Source: Mycolicibacterium porcinum
GTDB taxonomy: Bacteria; Actinomycetota; Actinomycetes; Mycobacteriales; Mycobacteriaceae
Reading direction: 5' to 3'
NCBI GenBank assembly: GCA_002086835.1
Contig: MVIG01000009.1
Span: 124,001-188,000, forward strand
DNA length: 64,000 nt
The position numbers were made by a program, and so were the translations under genes. Shown here piece by piece: positions 56,373 through 64,000 of this stretch; the stretch's first letter is position 1; every line of letters starts with the position of its first letter. The notes under the pieces are model-generated. The model did no database searches, had not been told where the DNA came from, and worked only from the letters and a program-made list of their open reading frames with translations.

Positions 56373-58124
56373 ATGCCTGGTCCCCAATCATCAATTCTGT
56401 CGATGCTGCACGGACGTGCCAGTCTGCGCCCCGACGACGTTGCCTTCACCTTCACCGACTACACGGCTGACCCCGCGGGTGTCACCGAGTCTCTGACGTG
56501 GTCGCAGCTGTCCCGCCGGACGATGAACGCGGCACGTGAGATCAGCCTGCACGGGTCGGTCGGCGACCGGGCGGTGATCCTGGCCCCTCAGGGCCTCGAG
56601 TACATCCTGGCGTTCCTTGGCTCCATGCAGGCCGGCTTCGTGGCGGTCCCGCTGCCGATGCCCCACCGCGGCTCGAGCCATGACCGTGTCAGCGCGGTCT
56701 TCCTCGATACGAAGCCGTCGGTGGTGCTGACGACGTCCGCGGTCGCCGAAGACGTCGGTGACTACGTCGATCAGTCGCGGATGAGCACGGCACCGAAGAT
56801 CGTCGCGATCGATTCGCTGGATTTGGACGCTGGCGACGGACCGGACGGATTCGACAGCGGCGCAATCGAATTCCCCACCACGGCGTATCTGCAGTACAGC
56901 TCGGGTTCGACCCGGCTGCCCACCGGGGTGATGATCTCGCACCGCAACGTCCAGGCCAACTTCGAACAGCTCATGCGGGGGTTCTTCGCGGATACGCAGG
57001 GTTCAATCAAGGATGCGACGATCGTGTCGTGGCTGCCCTTCTATCACGACATGGGCCTGGTGCTGGGCGTCTGTGCACCCATCCTGAGCGGGTATCGGGC
57101 GGCGCTGACCAGCCCCCTCGCGTTCTTGGAAAGCCCGGCCAGGTGGGTGCGGGCGCTCGCCGAGAATCCCAAGGCCTTTTCCGCGGCGCCCAATTTCGCC
57201 TTCGAGCTGGCCGCCCGCAAGACCAAGGACGCTGACCTCGCCGGGCTGGACCTCGGAGGCGTCGTCGGCATCATCAACGGCGCCGAACGGGTCGAGCCGG
57301 CAACCCTGGAGCGTTTCGCAGACCGGTTCGCCCACTTCGGTTTTCGCGATCACATGCTGCGGCCGTCATATGGGCTCGCGGAGGCCACCGTGTTCGTGGC
57401 GACGGGCAAGTGGAACGAGTCGGCGGAGCCGGATACGTTCGATGTCGACGAATTGTCGGAGGGCCGGGTTCGGCGCTGTGCCGCCGGAAAGGGTTCTGCG
57501 CTGGTCAGATACGACGTGCCGCAGTCACCCGCGGTGCGCATCGTCGACGCCGAGACGAACCGGGAATGCGGGCCGGATGTGGTCGGCGAGATCTGGGTGC
57601 ACGGTGACAATGTCGCGGCCGGGTACTGGAGCCGGTCGCCCGAGGAGCAGCAGTGCTTCGGCGCCACACTCGTCGACCCGACCCCGGGAACCCCGGACGG
57701 ACCCTGGTTGAAAACCGGTGACCTGGGCTTCATCTCGAACGGTGACCTCTTCATCGTCGGGCGGATCAAGGATCTGCTGATCATCCGCGGGCGTAACCAC
57801 TACCCCGAGGACATCGAGGCGACGGTCCAACAGATCACCGGCGGGCGGGTCGCGGCGATCTCGGTTCCGGTGAACAGCACCGAGAAGCTGGTGACCGTGA
57901 TCGAGGTCAAGAAGCGGGGAGAGTCTCCGGTGGAAGCGGTGCACTGGCTCAAGGAGATCAAGAGCGACGTCACTTCCGCGATATCCAATGCACACGGACT
58001 GAACGTCGGGGATCTGGTCCTCGTCCCCCCGGGGTCGATTCCCACGACGACGAGCGGCAAGGTCCGTCGTGCCGCCTGCGTCGAGCAGTACCGGCAGGAC
58101 GAATTCACGCGCTTGGACGCCTGA
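56373..58124 (+). CDS. fadD23: FadD23-type fatty-acyl-AMP ligase (FAAL)
   Basis: A 583-residue FAAL that activates a fatty acid as acyl-AMP and hands it to the polyketide synthase. Adenylation motifs are [16 protein letters not shown] at about residues 175-190, [34 protein letters not shown] near 447, then [13 protein letters not shown] and the C-terminal Lys in TTSGKVRR near 561. ATG at 56373 starts the conserved protein; an earlier in-frame start at 56316 would overlap the upstream gene. Immediately downstream of the PE-PPE gene in the same direction, so one operon with papA3-mmpL10 is likely. Confidence 0.9.
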   Translation: MPGPQSSILSMLHGRASLRPDDVAFTFTDYTADPAGVTESLTWSQLSRRTMNAAREISLHGSVGDRAVILAPQGLEYILAFLGSMQAGFVAVPLPMPHRGSSHDRVSAVFLDTKPSVVLTTSAVAEDVGDYVDQSRMSTAPKIVAIDSLDLDAGDGPDGFDSGAIEFPTTAYLQYSSGSTRLPTGVMISHRNVQANFEQLMRGFFADTQGSIKDATIVSWLPFYHDMGLVLGVCAPILSGYRAALTSPLAFLESPARWVRALAENPKAFSAAPNFAFELAARKTKDADLAGLDLGGVVGIINGAERVEPATLERFADRFAHFGFRDHMLRPSYGLAEATVFVATGKWNESAEPDTFDVDELSEGRVRRCAAGKGSALVRYDVPQSPAVRIVDAETNRECGPDVVGEIWVHGDNVAAGYWSRSPEEQQCFGATLVDPTPGTPDGPWLKTGDLGFISNGDLFIVGRIKDLLIIRGRNHYPEDIEATVQQITGGRVAAISVPVNSTEKLVTVIEVKKRGESPVEAVHWLKEIKSDVTSAISNAHGLNVGDLVLVPPGSIPTTTSGKVRRAACVEQYRQDEFTRLDA

Positions 58125-58136
58125 ACCGCTGACGGG

Positions 58137-58799
58137 CTACAGACCGACCAACCCCACCACGAGCAGCACGCAGCCGACGGTGGCGACAACAGCGGCGACC
58201 TTGCGATGGCGTTGTGTCTGTAGCCAATCGTGCAGCGCGGCCAGGCCGGCGCGGGTGCGCTCCGGGGCGACCAGATATGAGATCAGCGGGATCTCCACCA
58301 GACCGAACGCCACCACGTTGAACAGCAGCAGGGCACCCACCTGGGTGGCTGCCGCGGCACCGGAGGCGACGATGAGCGCCAGTGCGGCGAGATAGTCGAC
58401 CGACGGCAGGGCGATCCCGAGTCCCGCGGCGCTCGCGGTCCACAGCGAATGGCCGCCCAGCAGTTCCTTGATGCGCGTCACGAGTGGCCGGGGTTGCCGA
58501 TCGGGCTTCGGCCCGAACCAGCGGGCGGGCCTCCCGACGGCCAGGACGGCGGCAGCCACCAGCGCCAGTGCTCCCACCGCCAACTGGACCCTGGGCAGGG
58601 TGAAATGCGCCGAGCCCAGGGCGGGCCGCAGCAGGAACAACACGATCAGACCGACCGTGGTACCCATCGCGAAACCACCGATGAGAAATGCCAGCAGTTG
58701 CAGTAGCGGGCGGGGCCGGTTGAGCATCAGGACCGTCATACCGATGCGGAACGGCTCGAGGCTGACGGCTGCGGCCATCACCAGAAGCGGAATCCACAT
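58137..58799 (-). CDS. Gap-like (Sap/GAP family) small integral membrane protein
   Basis: A 220-residue protein with about six membrane segments, of the family that includes Gap, the small integral membrane protein needed to move glycopeptidolipids to the M. smegmatis surface. Landmarks are the N-terminal SLEPFRIGMTVLML and LPSVDYLAALALIVASG. The family member at the end of TPP loci is presumed to help export or organise the lipid. ATG at 58799 follows a TAGGTT -10-like box with almost no leader. Convergent with fadD23, only 12 nt apart. Confidence 0.82.
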   Translation of the reverse strand: MWIPLLVMAAAVSLEPFRIGMTVLMLNRPRPLLQLLAFLIGGFAMGTTVGLIVLFLLRPALGSAHFTLPRVQLAVGALALVAAAVLAVGRPARWFGPKPDRQPRPLVTRIKELLGGHSLWTASAAGLGIALPSVDYLAALALIVASGAAAATQVGALLLFNVVAFGLVEIPLISYLVAPERTRAGLAALHDWLQTQRHRKVAAVVATVGCVLLVVGLVGL

Positions 58800-58889
58800 G
58801 ATGGGGGCCAACCTACCGGCCCGGCCCGGGTTGGGTTCATCGCGATCGGGACCCTGGCCCACTGCGCCGGTCGCGGTGATGATGGAGCG

Positions 58890-60351
<1,462 letters not shown>

Positions 60352-60382
60352 CTCCGTCGGCTGCGGCTCAGGATCGGCCCGA

Positions 60383-60544
60383 TCAGGGCCGTGCGGCGAG
60401 TTCGTCGCGGTACTTGGCGATGCGCTCCTCGATCTCGCCGGCATCGCCCGGGCGGCCCTCTTTACGGGCCAGTTCGGCCCGGACCGACAGTTCCCGGATC
60501 GCGGTCCGGATTTCGTTGATGCTGTGAGTCTGTCCCATGCTCAT
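60383..60544 (-). CDS. Small hypothetical protein (53 residues)
   Basis: ATG at 60544 (AAAGG 6 nt upstream) encodes MSMGQTHSINEIRTAIREL... ending in YRDELAARP. The protein is very polar and helical, with heptad-like charged residues (AELARKEGRPGDAGEIEERIAK), and has no membrane segment. The codon use and ribosome-binding site look genuine. I do not recognise a function. It lies downstream of sdhB, separated by a strong palindrome, and converges on the flavin reductase gene. Confidence 0.65.
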   Translation of the reverse strand: MSMGQTHSINEIRTAIRELSVRAELARKEGRPGDAGEIEERIAKYRDELAARP

Positions 60545-60602
60545 GAAGCTGCCTTTCGACGCTGATTGGCTGCCCCATCGAGCCTACGCGCCGAGGCAAT
60601 GC

Positions 60603-60658
60603 CGAGTCCGCGCTCAGATCGCATTCTGCAGCAATCTGGCGATCTGAACGCAGACTCG
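60603..60658 (-). terminator. Terminator hairpin downstream of sdhB
   Basis: Arms 60603-60622 and 60639-60658 are complementary at 18 of 20 positions. The two exceptions are C/A on the plus strand but G/U wobbles in minus-strand RNA, so the hairpin is stable for the sdhB transcript. Located 45 nt after the sdhB stop. Its arm matches the one at 22050 at 15 of 18 positions. Confidence 0.7.
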
Positions 60659-60703
60659 ACGGCGTTGACAGCTAGCTGGGCTGTTTCCTCTTCGCGCAAG
60701 CGC

Positions 60704-61453
60704 TCATCGGCGGAACAGCTTGTTGCCCAGCCACACAATCGGGTCGTACTTCCGGTCGGCGACGCGTTCCTTCATCGGGATCAGCGCATTGTCGGTGATC
60801 TTGATGTTCTCGGGGCACACCTCGGTGCAGCACTTCGTGATGTTGCAGTAGCCCAGTCCGAATTCGTCCTGCGCCATGTCCTTGCGGTCCAGGACGTCGA
60901 GGGGATGCATGTCGAGCTCGGCGATCCGCATGTGGAACCGAGGCCCGGCGAACGCCTCCTTGTTCTCCTCGTGGTCACGCACCACGTGGCAGACGTTCTG
61001 GCACAGGAAGCACTCGATGCACTTCCGGAACTCCTGGCTGCGGTTCACATCCTCCTGCTGCATCCGGTACTCACCGGGCTGCAGCTCCTTGGGCGGAGTG
61101 AAAGACGGGATCTGGCGGGCCTTTTCATAGTTGAACGACACATCGGTGACCAGGTCACGCATCACCGGGAAGGTGCGCAGCGGCGTGATGGTCACGGTCT
61201 CGGACGGGTCGAAGGTCGACATCCGCGTCATGCACATCAGCCGGGGGCGGCCGTTGATCTCGGCCGAACACGATCCGCACTTGCCGGCTTTGCAGTTCCA
61301 CCGCACGGCCAGATCGCCGGCCTGGGTGGCCTGCAGCCGGTGGATGATGTCGAGCACCACCTCACCGTCGTTCACCTCGACGGTGTAATCCTGCAGCCCA
61401 CCGCCGGACTCATCGCCGCGCCAGACGCGCAGGTTCGCGTTGTAGGCACTCAT
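60704..61453 (-). CDS. sdhB: Succinate dehydrogenase 1 iron-sulfur subunit
   Basis: A 249-residue iron-sulfur subunit carrying electrons from SdhA to the membrane domain. The plant-type [2Fe-2S] ligands are Cys54, Cys59, Cys62 and Cys74. The ferredoxin-like motifs CIECFLCQNVC (Cys145-Cys155) and CNITKCCTEVCPE (Cys203-Cys213) hold the [4Fe-4S] and [3Fe-4S] clusters. Corresponds to Rv0247c. It starts 4 nt after the sdhA stop in the sdhC-sdhA-sdhB operon. Confidence 0.94.
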   Translation of the reverse strand: MSAYNANLRVWRGDESGGGLQDYTVEVNDGEVVLDIIHRLQATQAGDLAVRWNCKAGKCGSCSAEINGRPRLMCMTRMSTFDPSETVTITPLRTFPVMRDLVTDVSFNYEKARQIPSFTPPKELQPGEYRMQQEDVNRSQEFRKCIECFLCQNVCHVVRDHEENKEAFAGPRFHMRIAELDMHPLDVLDRKDMAQDEFGLGYCNITKCCTEVCPENIKITDNALIPMKERVADRKYDPIVWLGNKLFRR

Positions 61454-61457
61454 GCTG

Positions 61458-63365
61458 TCAGCCCTTCCGATCGGGGTGTTCGGCCAGTTCTTGCGCGGTG
61501 TAATACTTTTCGAGTTCGGACAGCTCGAACGTGGCCAGCAGGTCCTCCCTCATCGGCAGCTGCGACTCGGGCGTCACCGTCACGTCCGGCACCACCTGAT
61601 CCTCGCCGACCGCGCGGCACACCAGCAGGGTGTTTCGCCAGTTGGCGTCCATGTCCGGGTAGTCGTCGCGGGTGTGTCCGCCGCGGCTCTCGGTCCGCGC
61701 CAGCGCGGCCTTGGCCACGCACTCGCTGACCAGAAGCATGTTGCGCATGTCGATGGCCAGGTGCCAACCCGGGTTGAAGACGCGGCCGCCCTCGACGCTG
61801 ACGTTGTGCACGCGGGTGCGCAGCTCGGCGAGCTTGGCCAGGGCTTCCTCGATCTCGTCGGCCTTGCGGATGATGCCGACCAGGTCGTTCATGCACTGCT
61901 GCAGCTCGGCGTGCAGCGTGTACGGGTTCTCCGGATTGGCGTGAGGTTCGAACGGGGCCAATGCCAATTCGGTGGCCTCGATGAGTGCCGCTTCGCTGAC
62001 CTTGGGCCGCTCCGGCAGGGTCGCCACGTAGTCGGCCGCGCCGAGGCCGGCTCGCCGGCCGAACACCAGCAGATCCGAAAGTGAGTTGCCGCCAAGGCGA
62101 TTGGAGCCGTGCATGCCGCCCGAGCACTCGCCTGCCGCGAACAAGCCGGGCGTGGCCGCGCCACCGGTGTCGGGATCGACCTCGATGCCACCCATCACGT
62201 AGTGACAGGTGGGGCCGACTTCCATCTCGTCCTTGGTGATGTCGACCTCGGCCAGCTCCATGAACTGGTGGTACATCGACGGCAGCCGGCGCTTGATCTC
62301 CTCGGTCGGCATACGGGACGCGATGTCGAGGTACACGCCGCCGTGCGGTGAGCCGCGGCCGGCTTTCACCTCGGAGTTGATGGCGCGAGCCACCTCGTCG
62401 CGGGGCAGCAGGTCAGGGGTGCGGCGGGCGGAGTCGTTGTCCTTGAGCCACTGGTCGGCTTCTTCCTCGGTCTCGGCGTACTGGCCCTTGAACACCGCGG
62501 GGATGTAGTCGAACATGAACCGCTTGCCCTCGGAGTTCTTGAGCACCCCGCCGTCACCGCGGACACCCTCGGTGACCAAGATGCCCTTCACCGACAGCGG
62601 CCAGACCATGCCGGTCGGGTGGAACTGGATGAACTCCATGTTGATCAGGCCCGAACCGGCGCGGAGGGCCAGGGCGTGGCCGTCGCCGGTGTACTCCCAC
62701 GAGTTCGACGACACCTTGAACGACTTGCCGATGCCGCCGGTGGCCAGCACGATCGCGGGGGCTTCGAACAGCACGAAGTCGCCGGTCTCGCGGTAGTAGC
62801 CGAACGCGCCGGCAATCCGGTCGCCGTCTTTGATCAGCTCGGTGATGGAGCACTCGTGGAAGACCTTGATGCGGGCCTCGTAGTCGTCGAGTTCCTTTTT
62901 GTCCTCCTGCTGCAGCGAGACGATCTTCTGCTGCAGCGTGCGGATGATCTCCAGGCCGGTACGGTCACCGACGTGGGCCAGCCGTGGGTAGGTGTGCCCG
63001 CCGAAGTTGCGCTGGCTGATCCGGCCGTCTTTGGTCCGGTCGAACAGGGCGCCATAGGTTTCCAGCTCCCAGACCCGGTCGGGGGCTTCCTGTGCGTGCA
63101 GTTCTGCCATGCGCCAGTTGTTGAGGAACTTGCCGCCGCGCATGGTGTCACCGAAGTGCACCTGCCAGGAGTCCTTGGTGTTGACGTTGCGCATGGCTGC
63201 CGCGCAACCGCCTTCGGCCATCACGGTGTGGGCCTTGCCGAACAACGACTTGGTCACCACCGCCACCCGCAGACCGCGCTCGCGGGCCTCGATCACCGCG
63301 CGCAGACCTGCCCCGCCGGCACCGATCACGACAACGTCGTAGGAGTGCCGTTCCAACTCACCCAT
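61458..63365 (-). CDS. sdhA: Succinate dehydrogenase 1 flavoprotein subunit
   Basis: A 635-residue flavoprotein that oxidises succinate to fumarate. The FAD-binding GAGGAG is at residues 15-20, the covalent-flavin His is probably His46 (GKAHTVMAEGG), and substrate-site motifs FGGHTYPR, HPTGMV and HGSNRLGGNSLSDLLVFGRRAG are present. Corresponds to Rv0248c. Length and motifs are complete. Sdh1 is one of two succinate dehydrogenases in mycobacteria. Confidence 0.95.
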   Translation of the reverse strand: MGELERHSYDVVVIGAGGAGLRAVIEARERGLRVAVVTKSLFGKAHTVMAEGGCAAAMRNVNTKDSWQVHFGDTMRGGKFLNNWRMAELHAQEAPDRVWELETYGALFDRTKDGRISQRNFGGHTYPRLAHVGDRTGLEIIRTLQQKIVSLQQEDKKELDDYEARIKVFHECSITELIKDGDRIAGAFGYYRETGDFVLFEAPAIVLATGGIGKSFKVSSNSWEYTGDGHALALRAGSGLINMEFIQFHPTGMVWPLSVKGILVTEGVRGDGGVLKNSEGKRFMFDYIPAVFKGQYAETEEEADQWLKDNDSARRTPDLLPRDEVARAINSEVKAGRGSPHGGVYLDIASRMPTEEIKRRLPSMYHQFMELAEVDITKDEMEVGPTCHYVMGGIEVDPDTGGAATPGLFAAGECSGGMHGSNRLGGNSLSDLLVFGRRAGLGAADYVATLPERPKVSEAALIEATELALAPFEPHANPENPYTLHAELQQCMNDLVGIIRKADEIEEALAKLAELRTRVHNVSVEGGRVFNPGWHLAIDMRNMLLVSECVAKAALARTESRGGHTRDDYPDMDANWRNTLLVCRAVGEDQVVPDVTVTPESQLPMREDLLATFELSELEKYYTAQELAEHPDRKG

Positions 63366-63428
63366 AGAAATTCCCCACTCGCCTTTCGCGTGTATCTACT
63401 TGTCGGCCAATGAATTCAGCTGGCCGAC

Positions 63429-64000
63429 TCAGCCGATGAACCTGAGATCCGAGATGGTGCCGCTGGCTACCAACATGATGTAGAAGTCGGTGAGGACCAG
63501 GGTGCCCAGCGTGATCCAGGCGAAGAGCATGTGGCGGGTGTTGAGCTTGCTCACCTGTGTCCACATCCAGTAGCGCACAGGGTGTTTGGAGAAGTGCTTC
63601 AGCCGGCCGCCGGTGACGTGCCGGCACGAGTGGCAGGACACCGTGTAGACCCACAGCAGAATGACGTTGCCGACCAGAATGAGGTTGCCGAGGCCGAATC
63701 CGAAGCCGGAGGGCGAATGGAACGCCACGATCGCGTCGTAGGTGTTGAGCAGTGAGATCAGCACCGCGGCGTAGAAGAAGTACCGGTGCAGGTTCTGCAT
63801 GATCAGCGGAAGACGGGTTTCCCCGGTGTATTTCGCGTGTGGCTCGGCCACTGCGCATGCGGTCGGGGACTGCCACACCGACCGGTAGTACGCCTTGCGG
63901 TAGTAGTAGCACGTCAGCCGGAAGGCCAACAGGAACGGCAGCGAGATGAACGCCATCGGGATGAACCACGGCAGCTCGCCGACCCACTGGCCGAGGTGGC
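63429..64000 (-). CDS. sdhC: Succinate dehydrogenase 1 membrane anchor (5' end cut by window edge)
   Basis: Membrane subunit of Sdh1 (Rv0249c-like). The frame is open to the right edge, and 175 residues are visible from an internal Met at 63956, ending SGTISDLRFIG. At least three membrane helices are visible. The sequence SCHSCRHVTGG (Cys108, His109, Cys111, His113 counting from that Met) is notable: the M. smegmatis Sdh1 structure has a membrane-embedded Rieske [2Fe-2S] cluster in this subunit, which needs two Cys and two His. 63 nt separate it from sdhA. Confidence 0.85.
   Translation of the reverse strand, partial: HLGQWVGELPWFIPMAFISLPFLLAFRLTCYYYRKAYYRSVWQSPTACAVAEPHAKYTGETRLPLIMQNLHRYFFYAAVLISLLNTYDAIVAFHSPSGFGFGLGNLILVGNVILLWVYTVSCHSCRHVTGGRLKHFSKHPVRYWMWTQVSKLNTRHMLFAWITLGTLVLTDFYIMLVASGTISDLRFIG

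Overview
The window is a high-GC actinobacterial chromosome segment that reads as a rapidly growing mycobacterium (Mycobacterium/Mycolicibacterium). The evidence is the gene order aftD - small DUF2613 protein - lpqI - tetR ... htdX - fabG4 - fadA2 - (F6-like sRNA) ... fadE5 ... sdhCAB, which matches the Rv0236c-Rv0249c backbone of M. tuberculosis. It also carries MmpS/MmpL transporters, a trehalose polyphleate (TPP)-type glycolipid locus and many leaderless promoters (TANNNT 6-8 nt before an ATG). No tRNA, rRNA, CRISPR array, insertion sequence or prophage was recognised. The two edges cut aftD (left) and the membrane anchor of succinate dehydrogenase 1 (right).

Layout. 1-5.5 kb: cell-wall genes aftD, a DUF2613 protein and the lipoprotein hexosaminidase lpqI. 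5.5-14.1 kb: an amine or amino-acid utilisation island. A tightly coupled minus-strand operon (glutamine-synthetase-like ligase, APC permease, class III aminotransferase, amidohydrolase, Orn/Lys/Arg-type decarboxylase) is divergent from a class II glutamine amidotransferase and a MurR/RpiR regulator, with a perfect 15-bp dyad between them. 14.1-16.3 kb: a TetR regulator and a CoA-transferase of unusual domain order. 16.4-22.0 kb: a three-gene MukFEB/JetABC-type SMC operon without the JetD/MksG nuclease. 22.1-25.7 kb: htdX-fabG4 divergent from fadA2, with a dyad operator between them. 25.7-26.1 kb: an F6-like sRNA. 26.1-36 kb: an LLM oxidoreductase, a two-component system, an NmrA-like oxidoreductase, an mmpS-mmpL pair with a divergent TetR regulator, and small membrane proteins. 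36-39.2 kb: fadE5, whose promoter carries the same TTAC-N6-GTAA dyad as fabG4/fadA2, and an NAD(P)-binding dihydrodipicolinate-reductase-like protein.

39.2-58.8 kb is the TPP-type locus: a 3712-residue bimodular polyketide synthase, PapA3-type acyltransferase, MmpL10-type transporter, a secreted PE-PPE-domain hydrolase, a FadD23-type fatty-acyl-AMP ligase and a Gap-like membrane protein. By analogy with the characterised M. smegmatis locus, FadD23 activates a fatty acid, Pks elongates it to a polyunsaturated (phleic) acyl chain, PapA3 acylates trehalose, MmpL10 exports the acyltrehalose, and the PE-PPE protein completes transacylation outside the membrane. 58.9-60.5 kb holds a 2-oxoglutarate/Fe(II) oxygenase, a flavin reductase and a 53-residue protein. 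60.7-64 kb is succinate dehydrogenase 1 (sdhB, sdhA, partial sdhC).

The points most worth a second look are the nuclease-less SMC operon with a possible leaderless leader peptide, the gamma-glutamylation-like island, the mismatch between the Pks module content and the expected alkene product, the shared dyad operator of the lipid genes, and a family of long intergenic palindromes.
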